Source of the DNA: Paraburkholderia sp. PGU19
GTDB taxonomy: Bacteria; Pseudomonadota; Gammaproteobacteria; Burkholderiales; Burkholderiaceae
NCBI RefSeq assembly: GCF_013426915.1
Contig: NZ_AP023179.1
Coordinates: 1,550,001-1,614,000 of the forward strand
Direction of reading: 5' to 3'
Length of the DNA stretch: 64,000 bases
Shown piece after piece: positions 29,734-41,392 of the stretch. Position 1 is the stretch's first letter. Every line of letters begins with the position of its first letter. A program made the translations under genes and the position numbers. The notes beneath the pieces were generated by a model. The model was given only the letters and a program-made list of their open reading frames with translations, made no database searches and was not told the origin of the DNA.

Positions 29734-32313
29734 TCACACTGCGATCGCGCGCAGCAGCTCCGTTTCGACCTGGATTTGTCGTCGGTTGTCAGAGAGGCCG
29801 TGTCCGTCGAGTAGGAACACGTCCTCGACGCGTTCGCCGAGTGTATTGATCCGCGCCGCATGGACGCCGACCCGGTGCTCGGCCAGCACGCGCGCGATCG
29901 AATAAAGAAGGCCCGGCCGGTCGTTGGCCGACACGGACAGGATGTAATACTGGCCACGCTCGTCGGCCCGCAGGTCGACGCGCGGCGTCACGGGGAACGT
30001 GCGCGACAGGCGCGACAGCCGGCCCTTCGACGGCTCCGGCAACAGCGTGCCTTCCGCCCTCAGGCGCTCCGCCAGTTCCTGTTCGACCAGGTTGGCGATA
30101 TCGCGATAGTGGACGTCACGCTCGGTATGCGCAACGAGAAAGTTGTCGAGCGCATAGCCGTGCCGGGTGGTGCTCACGCGCGCATCGAGCACGGACAGCG
30201 AATTGCGGTCGAAATACGCGCAGATGCCCGCGAACAGATCAGGGCGGTCCTTCACATAGACGAGCACCTGCAGCGCCTCGCCGATGGGCGAAGGCCGCGC
30301 GCGCACGATCGGCGTCTCCGTCTCGACATGACGATGCAGCACGCGCGTCTGCCACGCGATGTCGGCGGCGTCGTGGCGCAGGAAGTAGCCGACGTCGAGC
30401 TTGTCCCACAGCGCGCGGTGCGCGTTCTCGGGCACCGTTTCGAGGCGCAGCAGCGCGATTGCTTCTTCCTGGCGCTGCTTGAGTTCCGAATGCGCGTCCG
30501 GACGGGCGCCGCCGAGCACGGCCAGCGTCGCGCGGTACAGGTCTTCGAGCAGCTTGCCTTTCCACGTGTTCCAGACTTTCGGGCTGGTGCCGCGAATGTC
30601 GGCCACCGTCAGCAGATACAACGCCGTCAGGCGCCGCTCGGTGCCGACCAGATCGGCGAACCGCTTGATCACTTCCGGGTCGCTTGTGTCCTGCTTCTGG
30701 GCGACCTGGCTCATTGTCAGGTGATGCTGGACGAGCCAGACGATCAGCGCCGTGTCGTCGGTGGAAATGTCGTGCTCGCGACAGAAGCGGCGCGCGTCGG
30801 CCATGCCGAGGGTGGAGTGATCGCCGCCGCGGCCTTTCGCGATGTCATGAAACAGCGCGGCCACATACAGCACGTACGGGCGCTCGAAGTTCACGATCAA
30901 CTGGCTGCAGAACGGGTATTCGTGCGCGTGCTCGGCCACCGCGAAGCGCCGCATGTTCCGAAGCACCATCAGAATGTGCTGGTCGACGGTATAGACGTGA
31001 TACAGATCGTGCTGCATCTGTCCGACGATGCGGCGGAAGTTCAGCAGATAGCGCCCCAGCACGCTGGTCTGGTTCATCAGACGCATCGCATGCGTGATGC
31101 CCTGCGGCTGCTTGAGGATTTCCATGAACAGGCGCCGGTTTTCCGGATCGCGCCGCCAGCGGTGGTCCATCTTGTCGCGCGCGTTGTACAGCGCTCGCAG
31201 CGTGCGTGCAGACAGCCCTTTGACGCCGGGCGTCTCTTCGTACAGCAGGAAGGCTTCGAGGATTGCGTTTGGCTCACGCTCGAACACGTCGTCGCTCGCG
31301 ATTTCCAGCATGCCCTGTTTCTCGACGAAACGATCGGACAGAACGCGAGTAATGCCGCTCGTGCTAGGAAAAAGCTGTGCTTCGATGTTCTGGATCAGAA
31401 TGGTCGACAACTGCGTGACGGCTTTGGCGGCCCAGTAATAGCGGCGCATCAGCTGCTCGCTGGCGCGACGCGTGGACGTGGCCTTGAAGCCGAAGCTCTC
31501 GGCCAGCGGATTCTGCAGGTCGAATACCAGAATGTCCTGGCGACGCCCCGCCAGCACGTGCAGACGCGCGCGCAGCGCCTTCAGGAAGCCTTCGTTGCGG
31601 CGCAGCTCGCGTGCTTCACGCTCGGTGATCAGGCCGCGCGCGTCCAGTTCGCGCCAACTGCTGCCGAAGCCCGCCGCCTGGGTAATCCACAGAATCAACT
31701 GAAGATCGCGCAAGCCGCCTGGACTTTCCTTAACGTTCGGTTCGAGCGAGTAGGGCGTGTCTTGAAATTTCGCGTGACGCTGGCGCATTTCCAGGACTTT
31801 TGCCTGAAAGAACGCACGCGGATCGAGTGCATCGCGGTAGCGCAGCGAAAAGCTCTCAAACAACGTCGTGCTGCCGACGATCCGCCGCGCTTCGAGCAGC
31901 GAAGTCTGCACGGTGACGTCGTTGGCCGATTCCTCGATGCATTGCGAGACCGTGCGCACGCTGCTGCCCAGTTCCAGCCCCAGGTCCCACGCGAGCCCGA
32001 TGAAGCGCTCGATGCGCGCTTCGAGATGCGGCACCGGCTCGTCGGGCAGCAGCACCAGAATGTCGATGTCGGAATGGGGCGCGAGTTCGCCGCGCCCGTA
32101 CCCGCCGACGGCCAGCAGCGCCAGCGACGCAGGCAGTTCGCACGTGGCCCACGCGCCGCGCAGCGCGTCGTCGGTGATGCGCGCGAGCGCCTGCATCAGC
32201 GTGTCGACATTGGTCGCGGTCTTGAAGCGATCGAGCAGCGGGGTCTTGGCCACCTTGTAGTCCGCCTTGAGAGACGTGGCATCGGAAAGGGCGACAGCGT
32301 GAACGCTACTCAT
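29734..32313 (-). CDS. glnD: PII uridylyltransferase/uridylyl-removing enzyme GlnD
   Basis: 859 aa nitrogen sensor. It uridylylates PII proteins when glutamine is low and removes UMP when it is high. Domains: nucleotidyltransferase with [19 protein letters not shown] (near residues 70-90), the GlnD central helical domain, an HD hydrolase domain with [15 protein letters not shown] (about residue 490), and two C-terminal ACT domains that bind glutamine ([32 protein letters not shown]). Intact. It follows map by 25 bp on the same strand and precedes rluB by 6 bp, indicating a map-glnD-rluB operon. Confidence 0.97.
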   Translation of the reverse strand: MSSVHAVALSDATSLKADYKVAKTPLLDRFKTATNVDTLMQALARITDDALRGAWATCELPASLALLAVGGYGRGELAPHSDIDILVLLPDEPVPHLEARIERFIGLAWDLGLELGSSVRTVSQCIEESANDVTVQTSLLEARRIVGSTTLFESFSLRYRDALDPRAFFQAKVLEMRQRHAKFQDTPYSLEPNVKESPGGLRDLQLILWITQAAGFGSSWRELDARGLITEREARELRRNEGFLKALRARLHVLAGRRQDILVFDLQNPLAESFGFKATSTRRASEQLMRRYYWAAKAVTQLSTILIQNIEAQLFPSTSGITRVLSDRFVEKQGMLEIASDDVFEREPNAILEAFLLYEETPGVKGLSARTLRALYNARDKMDHRWRRDPENRRLFMEILKQPQGITHAMRLMNQTSVLGRYLLNFRRIVGQMQHDLYHVYTVDQHILMVLRNMRRFAVAEHAHEYPFCSQLIVNFERPYVLYVAALFHDIAKGRGGDHSTLGMADARRFCREHDISTDDTALIVWLVQHHLTMSQVAQKQDTSDPEVIKRFADLVGTERRLTALYLLTVADIRGTSPKVWNTWKGKLLEDLYRATLAVLGGARPDAHSELKQRQEEAIALLRLETVPENAHRALWDKLDVGYFLRHDAADIAWQTRVLHRHVETETPIVRARPSPIGEALQVLVYVKDRPDLFAGICAYFDRNSLSVLDARVSTTRHGYALDNFLVAHTERDVHYRDIANLVEQELAERLRAEGTLLPEPSKGRLSRLSRTFPVTPRVDLRADERGQYYILSVSANDRPGLLYSIARVLAEHRVGVHAARINTLGERVEDVFLLDGHGLSDNRRQIQVETELLRAIAV

Positions 32314-32338
32314 AGGCGGCGGGTGGCGGGGAAGGTGA

Positions 32339-33151
32339 TCAGGCTGTGGCGGCGGCCGCGATTTGCGGGCGAGCGGGCGTGCCGGCGGAAACAGTCAACA
32401 CTTCGTAGCCCGTCGGCGTGACGAGAATGGTGTGCTCCCATTGCGCGGACAGGCTGCGGTCCTTGGTCTTGACCGTCCACTGGTCGGGCATCGTGCGGAT
32501 ATCGCGGCGGCCGGCGTTGATCATCGGCTCGATCGTGAAGATCATGCCCGCCTGCAGTTCGATGCCCGTGCCGGGGCGACCGTAGTGGAGCACCTGCGGC
32601 TCGTCGTGGAACACCTGGCCGATGCCGTGGCCGCAATACTCGCGCACGACACTGTAGCCAAGGCCTTCCGCGTGTTTCTGGATCGCATAGCCGATGTCGC
32701 CAAGATGCGCGCCCGGGCGCACCTGCTCGATGCCGAGCCACATGCATTCGTACGTGGTCTGGACGAGGCGCTTGGCCATGATCGAACCTTCGCCGACGAT
32801 GAACATGCGGCTCGTGTCGCCGTAATAGCCATTTTTGATGACCGTGACGTCGATATTGAGCGCGTCGCCGTTCTTTAGCGCCTTGTCACCGGGAATGCCG
32901 TGACAGATCACGTCGTTCACCGACGTGCAGACCGCCTTCGGAAACGGCGGATAGCCCGGCGGCTGATAGTTCAGCGGCGCGGGAATCGTGCCCTGCACGT
33001 TCGTCATGTATTCGTGGCACAGGCGATCGAGTTCGCCCGTCGTGATGCCGGGTTTGACGAACGGCGTGATGTAGTCGAGCACCTCGCTCCCGAGGCGTCC
33101 GGCGATGCGCATCTGCGCGATATCGTCTTCGTTTTTGAGCGTAATAGCCAT
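32339..33151 (-). CDS. map: Methionine aminopeptidase, type I
   Basis: 270 aa. Removes N-terminal methionine after deformylation. The metal ligands of the pita-bread fold are visible in [19 protein letters not shown] (two Asp), [12 protein letters not shown] (His), [10 protein letters not shown] (Glu) and the C-terminal [11 protein letters not shown] (Glu), and the substrate-contact His in VICHGIPGD. Family-standard length. It is divergent from rpsB across a 447-bp region, which is the usual arrangement, and heads the map-glnD-rluB transcript. Confidence 0.97.
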   Translation of the reverse strand: MAITLKNEDDIAQMRIAGRLGSEVLDYITPFVKPGITTGELDRLCHEYMTNVQGTIPAPLNYQPPGYPPFPKAVCTSVNDVICHGIPGDKALKNGDALNIDVTVIKNGYYGDTSRMFIVGEGSIMAKRLVQTTYECMWLGIEQVRPGAHLGDIGYAIQKHAEGLGYSVVREYCGHGIGQVFHDEPQVLHYGRPGTGIELQAGMIFTIEPMINAGRRDIRTMPDQWTVKTKDRSLSAQWEHTILVTPTGYEVLTVSAGTPARPQIAAAATA

Positions 33152-33598
33152 GAGTCGGGCCTGAAATGCGGTTTATCGTGTAATTATCGCACCTTATTCA
33201 CGCGATCGCTGGAATTTGGAGGGCGCGGGGGCTGGTGGCGGCGCTTGCGGCGGGCGTTCCGCGCGGCCATGTCGGGAGGCCAGGTCGCATGAGAGCAGGG
33301 CGGTCGCCGGCCCGGCGGTGCAACCGGTGGCCCAGCACGGGAGCTACCGCGCAGGTTGAGTCCTGCAATGCTCGCGTGCTATACTCTTTGGCTAAGTCAA
33401 TCGCCAGTTTGAATATTCGATATTCAACTCGGTGGCAGACTTCTTCGTGGGCGGCGTCATGCAGGCATGTGACGCGGTTCGCGGAATTCGCAAGCCGGCG
33501 CACCCAGGGTGTTCGCGGCGTCAGGTCTTCCCGAAGCGGCGAAGACGGCGCGGCGGATACGGCAGCCGGCTTAAGACCCAACCCTAGCGGAGATTTTC
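33152..33598. other. Divergent map/rpsB regulatory region and rpsB leader
   Basis: 447 bp with no protein gene. The right half is the rpsB promoter (33356-33385) and a leader of roughly 200 nt. Within the leader, TTGAATAT and ATATTCAA (33409-33427) form a perfect 8-bp hairpin with a TCG loop. A map promoter on the minus strand is expected near 33170-33220 but I could not fix it. Confidence 0.6.
33356..33385 (+). promoter_or_regulatory. Promoter of rpsB-tsf
   Basis: TTGAGT (33356-33361) and TATACT (33380-33385) separated by 18 bp form a good sigma70 promoter. Transcription would start near 33392, giving a leader of about 207 nt before rpsB, long enough for the S2-dependent feedback known in other bacteria. 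Confidence 0.7.
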
Positions 33599-34351
33599 AT
33601 GGCAGTTACCATGCGTCAAATGCTGGAAGCCGGTGTCCACTTCGGTCACCAGACGCGCTTCTGGAATCCCAAGATGGCCCCCTTCATTTTCGGCCATCGC
33701 AACAAGATTCACATCATCAACCTCGAAAAGACGCTGCCGATGTACAACGACGCGCTGAAGTATGTGCGTCAACTGGCAGCGAACCGCGGCACGATCCTGT
33801 TCGTCGGCACGAAGCGTCAATCGCGCGACACGATCGCTGAAGCAGCGCAACGCGCGGGCATGCCGTTCGTCAACGCGCGCTGGCTCGGCGGCATGCTGAC
33901 CAACTTCAAGACGCTGAAGGTGTCGATCAAGCGCCTGAAGGACATGGAAGCAGCAGTCGAGGCAGGCGAGCTCGAGAAGATGAGCAAGAAGGAAGCGCTG
34001 CTGTTCGAACGCGAAATCGCCAAGCTGCAAAAGTCGATCGGCGGTGTGAAGGACATGGGCGGCATTCCTGACGCAATTTTCGTGGTCGACGTCGGCTACC
34101 ACAAGATTGCCGTGACGGAAGCGAACAAGCTGGGCGTGCCCGTCATCGCCGTGGTTGATACGAACCACTCGCCGGAAGGCGTGGATTACGTGATCCCGGG
34201 CAACGACGACGCAAGCAAGGCTGTCGCGCTGTACACGCAAGGCGTGGCTGACGCGATCATCGAGGGCCGTGCGAACGCGGTCAACGAAGTCGTGCAGGCT
34301 GCCCGCGGTGGCGACGGCGACGAGTTCGTCGAGGTCAACGGGGAAGCGTAA
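33599..34351 (+). CDS. rpsB: 30S ribosomal protein S2
   Basis: 250 aa, standard S2 beginning [20 protein letters not shown], with [20 protein letters not shown] and the coiled-coil insertion around residues 105-150 ([20 protein letters not shown]). S2 joins the small subunit late and helps to bind S1. Preceded by GGAG. It is the first gene of the run rpsB-tsf-pyrH-frr and is separated from tsf by an attenuator-like terminator. In E. coli S2 represses its own leader; the long leader here would allow the same. Confidence 0.99.
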   Translation: MAVTMRQMLEAGVHFGHQTRFWNPKMAPFIFGHRNKIHIINLEKTLPMYNDALKYVRQLAANRGTILFVGTKRQSRDTIAEAAQRAGMPFVNARWLGGMLTNFKTLKVSIKRLKDMEAAVEAGELEKMSKKEALLFEREIAKLQKSIGGVKDMGGIPDAIFVVDVGYHKIAVTEANKLGVPVIAVVDTNHSPEGVDYVIPGNDDASKAVALYTQGVADAIIEGRANAVNEVVQAARGGDGDEFVEVNGEA

Positions 34352-34368
34352 AGCACCCTGTGTCCGGC

Positions 34369-34401
34369 AAAAAAGGGGGCTCTCTATAGGCCCCCTTTTT
34401 T
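34369..34401 (+). terminator. Terminator/attenuator between rpsB and tsf
   Basis: AAAAAAGGGGGC (34369-34380) pairs with GCCCCCTTTTTT (34390-34401) around a 9-base loop, followed by T. It should stop part of the transcription so that S2 and EF-Ts levels differ. Confidence 0.88.
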
Positions 34402-34540
34402 TAAGTCGCGACGATCTGAATGAGCGTGCCGCAACGGGCACGCGGCAGCGTCCAAAAAAAGTGCGCTGCGCAGGAAACGAAATCCTGCCGCCGGCATCGA
34501 ATGCGGGCGGCGTGTGACAGACAGACTCAAGGAGCGAATG

Positions 34541-35422
34541 ATGGCGGCAATTACCGCAAGCATGGTGGCAGAACTGCGCGCGAAGACCGATGCGCCGATG
34601 ATGGAATGCAAGAAGGCGCTGACGGAAGCCGACGGCGACATGGCGCGTGCGGAAGAACTGCTGCGCGTGAAGCTCGGCAACAAGGCAAGCAAGGCAGCGT
34701 CGCGCGTCACGGCCGAAGGCGTGATCGCTTCGTTCATCGAAGGCGGCGTTGGCGCGATCGTCGAACTGAACTGCGAAACCGACTTCGTTTCGAAGAACGA
34801 CGACTTCATCGGCTTCACGAAGCAGGTCGCCGAACTCATCGTCAAGCAGAACCCGGCTGACGTCGCTGCGCTGTCGGCACTGCCGCTGGAAGGCTCAACG
34901 GTCGACGCAGTGCGCTCGGCGCTGGTCGGCAAGATCGGTGAAAACCTGTCGATCCGCCGTTTCGCGCGCTTCGAGACGTCGAACAAGCTGGCTGCGTACC
35001 TGCACGGCACGCGTATCGGCGTGCTGGTCGAGTACACGGGCGCGGACGAGCAGGTCGGCAAGGACGTCGCGATGCACATCGCGGCCATGAAGCCGGTCTC
35101 GCTGTCGTCGGACGATGTTCCCGCTGACCTGATCGCCAAGGAACGCAGCATCGCTGAACAGAAGGCTGCTGAATCGGGCAAGCCGGCTGAGATCGTCGCG
35201 AAGATGGTCGACGGTTCGGTGCAGAAGTACCTGAAGGAAGTGTCGCTGCTGAACCAGCCGTTCGTGAAGAACGACAAGCAGACGATCGAACAGATGCTGA
35301 AGGCAGCAGGCTCGAGCGTGCAAAAGTTCGCGCTGTTCGTGGTCGGCGAAGGCATCGAAAAGCGTCAGGACGACTTCGCGGCTGAAGTCGCGGCGCAAGT
35401 TGCTGCTGCAAAGCAACAATAA
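34541..35422 (+). CDS. tsf: Elongation factor Ts
   Basis: 293 aa from ATG 34541, six bases after an AAGGAG; the ATG immediately before it (34538) and the GTG further up are rejected. EF-Ts exchanges GDP on EF-Tu. The N-terminal UBA-like domain ([20 protein letters not shown]) and the signature [15 protein letters not shown] are present, followed by the two core subdomains. The length matches other Burkholderiaceae EF-Ts (slightly longer than E. coli). A terminator lies between it and rpsB, and pyrH follows after a 242-bp gap in which I saw no gene. Confidence 0.98.
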   Translation: MAAITASMVAELRAKTDAPMMECKKALTEADGDMARAEELLRVKLGNKASKAASRVTAEGVIASFIEGGVGAIVELNCETDFVSKNDDFIGFTKQVAELIVKQNPADVAALSALPLEGSTVDAVRSALVGKIGENLSIRRFARFETSNKLAAYLHGTRIGVLVEYTGADEQVGKDVAMHIAAMKPVSLSSDDVPADLIAKERSIAEQKAAESGKPAEIVAKMVDGSVQKYLKEVSLLNQPFVKNDKQTIEQMLKAAGSSVQKFALFVVGEGIEKRQDDFAAEVAAQVAAAKQQ

Positions 35423-35454
35423 GCGTTATTTAAGTTTCACGCAGTACCGTTTGA

Positions 35455-36378
<924 letters not shown>

Positions 36379-36472
36379 ACTCTCTTTCACGTCTGTGGGC
36401 TTGAACGCGGGCTCAGGCTGCGCCTCGCGCGCTTATGGGCCCGCATCGTTTTGATGGTTCGGAGGTTTAATC

Positions 36473-37033
36473 ATGTCTGTGGCTGACACCAGGAAAAGCG
36501 CTGAGCAAAAGATGCAGCGCTCGATCGACGCGTTCAAGAACGATCTGTCGAAGATCCGCACGGGCCGTGCGCACACGGGCCTGCTCGATCACATTCAGGT
36601 CGACTACTACGGCTCGCCCGTGCCGATCTCGCAGGTCGCGAACCTGACGCTGATCGACGCTCGCACGATCGGCGTGCAACCGTGGGAAAAGAAGATGATC
36701 ACGGTCGTCGAAAAGGCGATCCGCGAATCGGATCTGGGTCTGAACCCGGCGTCGCAAGGCGACGTGATCCGCGTGCCGATGCCCGCGCTGACGGAAGAGC
36801 GCCGCCGCGAACTGACGAAGGTCGTCAAGAGCGAAGGCGAAACGGCCAAGGTGGCCGTGCGCAACCTGCGCCGCGACGCGAACGAGGCGCTGAAGAAGCT
36901 CGTGAAGGACAAGGAAATTTCGGAAGACGACGAGCGCCGCGGCAGCGACGACATCCAGAAGCTGACGGACAAGTTCGTCGCCGAAATCGACAAGCTCGTA
37001 ACGACCAAGGAAGGCGAGATCATGACGGTTTGA
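36473..37033 (+). CDS. frr: Ribosome recycling factor
   Basis: 186 aa two-domain tRNA-mimic that splits post-termination ribosomes together with EF-G. The start ATG follows a textbook GGAGG (36461-36465). Signature regions: [22 protein letters not shown], the central [16 protein letters not shown] and the C-terminal helix [17 protein letters not shown]. Intact, 74 bp before uppS. Confidence 0.98.
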   Translation: MSVADTRKSAEQKMQRSIDAFKNDLSKIRTGRAHTGLLDHIQVDYYGSPVPISQVANLTLIDARTIGVQPWEKKMITVVEKAIRESDLGLNPASQGDVIRVPMPALTEERRRELTKVVKSEGETAKVAVRNLRRDANEALKKLVKDKEISEDDERRGSDDIQKLTDKFVAEIDKLVTTKEGEIMTV

Positions 37034-37106
37034 GGGCCTGGCGCACACCAGGCATCCAGACTTTCACTGATCATCGTTTCTTTCTTTGCAGCTTTACCCG
37101 ACGGCC

Positions 37107-37889
37107 ATGACCTATACAAGCTCAACCGTTCGCGTCCCTGACGTCTCAGCCGTACCGCGTCATATCGCGATCATCATGGACGGCAATGGCCGTTGGGCGA
37201 CGCAACGCCGCCTGCCGCGCGTGGCGGGCCATACGCGCGGCGTCGACGCCGTGCGTGCAGCCGTCGAGGCGTGCGCGCGCCAGGGCGTCGAATATCTGAC
37301 GCTGTTCGCATTCAGTTCGGAAAACTGGCGCCGTCCGACGGACGAAGTGTCGTTCCTGATGCGCCTGTTCGTCACCGCGCTCGAGCGCGAAATCGGCAAG
37401 CTGCACGCGAACGGCATCCGCCTGCGCGTAGTCGGCGATCTGTCGATGTTCGACAAGAAGATCCAGGATCTGATCAACCGCGCCGAAACCAAGACGGCGC
37501 GCAACACGCGCCTCACGCTCACCATTGCCGCGAACTACGGTGGCCGCTGGGACATCATGCAGGCCACGCGCAAGCTGGTCGAGCAGTCGGTGGCGGCGGG
37601 GCGTCCCGTCGAGGTCAGCGAAGACGCCTTCGCCGAGCATCTCGCGATGGCCTACGCACCCGAGCCGGACCTGTTCATCCGCACGGGCGGCGAGCAGCGC
37701 ATCAGCAACTTCCTGCTGTGGCAGCTCGCGTACACCGAGTTCTACTTCACCGACACCTACTGGCCGGATTTCGACGCCGACGCGCTCGGACGCGCCATTG
37801 GTTCGTACACCGGGCGCGAACGCCGCTTCGGACGCACGAGCGCGCAGCTCGAGCCGCAATCGCAAAACGTCGATTCGCTTCCATGCTAA
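37107..37889 (+). CDS. uppS: Undecaprenyl diphosphate synthase (isoprenyl transferase)
   Basis: 260 aa from ATG 37107 ([20 protein letters not shown]). cis-Prenyltransferase that builds the C55 lipid carrier for cell-wall and LPS sugars. The catalytic Asp is in [12 protein letters not shown], and further motifs are [14 protein letters not shown] and the C-terminal [15 protein letters not shown]. Overlaps cdsA by seven bases, so translation is probably coupled. Confidence 0.97.
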   Translation: MTYTSSTVRVPDVSAVPRHIAIIMDGNGRWATQRRLPRVAGHTRGVDAVRAAVEACARQGVEYLTLFAFSSENWRRPTDEVSFLMRLFVTALEREIGKLHANGIRLRVVGDLSMFDKKIQDLINRAETKTARNTRLTLTIAANYGGRWDIMQATRKLVEQSVAAGRPVEVSEDAFAEHLAMAYAPEPDLFIRTGGEQRISNFLLWQLAYTEFYFTDTYWPDFDADALGRAIGSYTGRERRFGRTSAQLEPQSQNVDSLPC

Positions 37890-38704
37890 AAACCCGTGTC
37901 ATCACGGCGATCGTCCTGCTGGCTATTCTTCTGCCTGTCACGCTTTGGGCGCCGATCGGCGGCTTTGGCGCGCTGATCGCGTTCGTCGTCGTGTTCGCCG
38001 CGTGGGAATGGGCGCGGCTTCTGAAGTTGCCGGGCGCGGGTCCCGTGATCTACGCGATCGTCGCCGCGCTGGCGCTGGTCGCCAGCACGAAGCTCGGCAC
38101 GGGCGTCACGGCGCCTCGCCCGCTCTTCGAGGCATCGTCAATCTTCTGGATATTTGCCGGCCCGTTCGTGCTGCTGCGCAAGCCGACGCTCGCGCAAGGC
38201 GCCTGGCGGCCGTTCCTGCTGCTGGCGGGCGTGGTCGTGTTCGCTGCCTGCTGGCATGCGCTCGTCGCGGCGCGGATGGCGGGCGTGCCGTTCGTGCTTT
38301 CCCTGCTGCTGGTGGTCTGGTTGGCCGATATCGGCGCATACTTCGCGGGTAAGGCGTTTGGAAAGCACAAACTCGCGCCGTCGATCAGCCCGGGCAAGAC
38401 CTGGGAAGGCGCGATCGGCGGGTGGCTGGCCGTGATGATCGTCGCGGCCGTGGCAGTCGTCACGCATGCCTTCGCGCCGACCCTGTTTTCCGCGCTGCTC
38501 GACCATCTGGGCACCGCTCGTGCGTTTGCCACGCTGACCTTGCTGGTCGTGTTCAGCGTGGTGGGCGATCTGTTCGAATCGATGCTCAAGCGCCAGGCGG
38601 GCGTGAAGGATTCGAGCAATCTGCTGCCGGGTCACGGCGGCGTGCTCGACCGCATCGATGCTTTGTTGCCGGTGCTGCCGCTTGCGATGCTCGTGTTGTC
38701 GTAG
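37883..38704 (+). CDS. cdsA: Phosphatidate cytidylyltransferase CdsA
   Basis: 273 aa integral inner-membrane enzyme that makes CDP-diacylglycerol from CTP and phosphatidate. The start is ATG 37883 ([20 protein letters not shown]), inside the end of uppS. About eight membrane segments are visible. The C-terminal signature [20 protein letters not shown] carries the Asp residues for metal binding, and [12 protein letters not shown] is present. Family length. Followed 21 bp later by dxr. Confidence 0.96.
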   Translation: MLKTRVITAIVLLAILLPVTLWAPIGGFGALIAFVVVFAAWEWARLLKLPGAGPVIYAIVAALALVASTKLGTGVTAPRPLFEASSIFWIFAGPFVLLRKPTLAQGAWRPFLLLAGVVVFAACWHALVAARMAGVPFVLSLLLVVWLADIGAYFAGKAFGKHKLAPSISPGKTWEGAIGGWLAVMIVAAVAVVTHAFAPTLFSALLDHLGTARAFATLTLLVVFSVVGDLFESMLKRQAGVKDSSNLLPGHGGVLDRIDALLPVLPLAMLVLS

Positions 38705-38725
38705 CCATCGGCTAGAGAAAGAGAT

Positions 38726-39931
38726 ATGCAAAAACGAATTAGTTTGCTCGGTTCTACGGGCTCGATCGGAGACAGCACGCTCGACGTCGTCGCGCGTCAT
38801 CCTGAGCGCTTCTCGGTGTACGCGCTGACGGCACACCGCAACGGCGACAAGCTCGTCGAGCAATGCCTGCGCTTCAAGCCCGAAGTGGCCGTGGTCGGCG
38901 ATGCCGATACGGCCGCGAGCGTCGCCACGAAACTGCGCGCAGCGGGCTGCAAGACCGAGGTGACTTACGGTCCGCAGGCATTGGTCGACGTGTCGAAGAG
39001 CGACGGCTGTGACACCGTCGTCGCGGCGATTGTCGGCGCGGCGGGCCTCGAGCCGAGCCTCGCGGCGGCGCGCGCCGGCAAGCGCATCCTGCTCGCCAAC
39101 AAGGAAGCGCTCGTGATGTCGGGCGCCATCTTCATGGACGCGGTGCGCGACAACGGCGCGATCCTGCTGCCCGTCGACAGCGAGCACAACGCGATCTTCC
39201 AATGCCTGCCGCGCGAATCCGCGCTGCATGGCGGTGTGTCGAAGATCATCCTGACGGCGTCGGGCGGCCCGTTCCGCACGCGTGAGCCGTCCAGTCTCGT
39301 CGATGTCACGCCGGAAGAAGCGTGCAAGCATCCGAACTGGGTAATGGGCCGCAAGATTTCGGTCGATTCCGCGACGATGATGAACAAGGGCCTCGAAGTG
39401 ATCGAGGCGCATTGGCTCTTCAATCTGCCCGGCGATCGCATCGAGGTGCTGATTCACCCGCAGAGCGTGATCCACTCGCTGGTCTCGTACACCGACGGTT
39501 CGGTGCTCGCGCAACTGGGCAACCCGGACATGCGTACGCCCATCGCGCACGCGCTGGCCTTCCCCGATCGCGTCGATTCCGGCGTCGCGCAACTCGATCT
39601 CGTGCAGATCGCTCAACTGTCGTTCGAGAAGCCTGATTACACGCGCTTCCCGTGCCTCGCGCTGGCGATGAAGGCACTGGCTGAAGGCGGCGTCGCGAGC
39701 GCCGCACTGAACGCGGCGAACGAGATCGCCGTCGAAGCATTCCTGACGCGCCGCATCGGCTTCATGGCGATCGCCCAGGTCGTCGATGCCGTGCTGAACG
39801 CATTGCCCAACCGCGAGGCGTCGAGCCTCGCCGACGTGGTCGACGCCGACGCCGCTGCGCGCCGCGCCGCCCACGCTTTCATCGACGGTCTGCCGGCGGG
39901 CGCTCGCCTTACGGAACGCGCCGTCCAGTGA
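38726..39931 (+). CDS. dxr: 1-deoxy-D-xylulose 5-phosphate reductoisomerase
   Basis: 401 aa NADPH-dependent enzyme forming MEP, the second step of the non-mevalonate isoprenoid pathway and so a supplier of precursors for uppS just upstream. The NADPH-binding motif [14 protein letters not shown] is at the N-terminus, with [11 protein letters not shown] and the metal-binding [11 protein letters not shown] in the centre. The C-terminal four-helix domain is complete. It is 7 bp from rseP. Confidence 0.97.
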   Translation: MQKRISLLGSTGSIGDSTLDVVARHPERFSVYALTAHRNGDKLVEQCLRFKPEVAVVGDADTAASVATKLRAAGCKTEVTYGPQALVDVSKSDGCDTVVAAIVGAAGLEPSLAAARAGKRILLANKEALVMSGAIFMDAVRDNGAILLPVDSEHNAIFQCLPRESALHGGVSKIILTASGGPFRTREPSSLVDVTPEEACKHPNWVMGRKISVDSATMMNKGLEVIEAHWLFNLPGDRIEVLIHPQSVIHSLVSYTDGSVLAQLGNPDMRTPIAHALAFPDRVDSGVAQLDLVQIAQLSFEKPDYTRFPCLALAMKALAEGGVASAALNAANEIAVEAFLTRRIGFMAIAQVVDAVLNALPNREASSLADVVDADAAARRAAHAFIDGLPAGARLTERAVQ

Positions 39932-39938
39932 GGCGTTT

Positions 39939-41327
39939 ATGAACCTGCTGATCGAACTGGTCGCCTTCGCAGTCGCGATTGGCGTACTGGTGGTCGTCCA
40001 TGAGTATGGCCACTACAGCATTGCGCGCCTGTGCGGCGTCAAGGTGTTGCGTTTTTCGATTGGCTTCGGCAAGCCGCTCGCGCGCTGGGTCAGCAAGAAG
40101 ACGGGAACCGAGTGGACCATCGCGGCGCTGCCGCTCGGCGGCTACGTCAAGATGCTCGACGAGCGCGAAGAGGGCGCGCCCATCGAGCCCGCCGACTTGC
40201 CGCGTGCGTTCAACCGTCAATCGGTCGGCAAGCGCATTGCGATCGTGGCGGCCGGCCCGATCGCCAACTTCATTCTTGCCATCGTGCTGTTCGCAGCCGT
40301 GTTCGCGACGGGCGTCACCGAGCCCGCGGCGATCGTCGCGGCGCCCGCTGTCGAGACGGCCGCCGCGCGCGCGGGCTTCGACGGCGGCGAGACGGTGGTG
40401 GCCGTGCGCGATGCGAATGCGGGCGAATCGGAACCGGTGCGCTCGTGGTCCGATTTGCGCTGGAAGCTGCTCGGCGCCGCGTTCGATCACAAGCGCGTCG
40501 TGCTGACCGCGAAAGACGCACACGGCACGTTCGACTTCCCGCTCGACTTGCAAAATCTTTCCGACAAGGAAGTCGATGACGACTTCATGTCACGCCTCGG
40601 TTTCGAGCCGGGTGGCGGCACGTTGTCGGTAGCGGGCGTGCAGCCGGGCAGCGCGGCCTTGCAGGCGGGACTGCTGGCGGGCGACCGGATTCGCGCCGTC
40701 GACGGTCATCCCGCCGACAACGCGACCACCTTCATCAACTACATCAAGTCGCATGCGGGCAAGCCGATCGTGCTGCAAATCGAGCGTGGCGCGAAGAATC
40801 AGCCGGCGGGTGCATTACAGAATCTAACCATCGTGCCGGGCACGCAGCGCGACGAAACGACGGGGCAACCCATCGGCCGTATCGGCGCAGAACTCGCGAC
40901 GCAGGTGCCGTCCATCGACGTCCGCTATGGTCCCGTCGACAGCGTGCGCCTCGGCGCGCATCGCACGTGGGACCTTGCTGTGTACTCGGTGCGGATGTTC
41001 GGCCGGATGATCGTCGGCGAAGCTTCGTTGAAGAATCTGTCCGGTCCCGTGACCATCGCGGACTATGCAGGCAAGAGCGCGAGACTCGGTCCATCAGCAT
41101 TCCTGTCGTTCCTCGCGCTTGTCAGCATAAGCCTCGGCGTGCTCAACCTTTTACCAATACCGGTATTGGACGGGGGGCATCTGTTATATTATCTGGTTGA
41201 AGCTGTTACCGGCAAAGCTGTATCGGATCGCTGGCAGCTCGTTCTTCAAAGAGCGGGACTGGCTTGTATCGTCGCCTTGTCGGCGATCGCGCTGTTCAAC
41301 GATCTTGCTCGTTTAATCCATTTTTAA
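39939..41327 (+). CDS. rseP: RIP zinc metalloprotease RseP
   Basis: 462 aa inner-membrane site-2 protease. In E. coli it cuts RseA after DegS to release sigma E, and clears signal peptides. The zinc site HEYGH is at residues 21-25 in the first membrane helix; the third metal ligand lies in LLPIPVLDGGHLL near the C-terminus. A periplasmic PDZ region (GVQPGSAALQAGLLAGDRI) lies between, and about four membrane segments are visible. The dxr-rseP-bamA order is conserved. Confidence 0.96.
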   Translation: MNLLIELVAFAVAIGVLVVVHEYGHYSIARLCGVKVLRFSIGFGKPLARWVSKKTGTEWTIAALPLGGYVKMLDEREEGAPIEPADLPRAFNRQSVGKRIAIVAAGPIANFILAIVLFAAVFATGVTEPAAIVAAPAVETAAARAGFDGGETVVAVRDANAGESEPVRSWSDLRWKLLGAAFDHKRVVLTAKDAHGTFDFPLDLQNLSDKEVDDDFMSRLGFEPGGGTLSVAGVQPGSAALQAGLLAGDRIRAVDGHPADNATTFINYIKSHAGKPIVLQIERGAKNQPAGALQNLTIVPGTQRDETTGQPIGRIGAELATQVPSIDVRYGPVDSVRLGAHRTWDLAVYSVRMFGRMIVGEASLKNLSGPVTIADYAGKSARLGPSAFLSFLALVSISLGVLNLLPIPVLDGGHLLYYLVEAVTGKAVSDRWQLVLQRAGLACIVALSAIALFNDLARLIHF

Positions 41328-41392
41328 AGTGTCTGGCGGCGTACGATGGCGCCCGCCTGACCTGATGCAGCTATACACACTGGGGAAGCACG

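Noticed and set aside
28571..29905. Long plus-strand open frames opposite rluB rich in Arg and Ser repeats
   Set aside because: They arise from the antisense of the 75-bp repeats, which have no stops in several frames. The rluB frame has the enzyme domain, the right start and coupling to glnD.
29860..32421. 853-codon plus-strand open frame opposite glnD
   Set aside because: No domain, atypical composition, no binding site; GlnD is intact on the minus strand.
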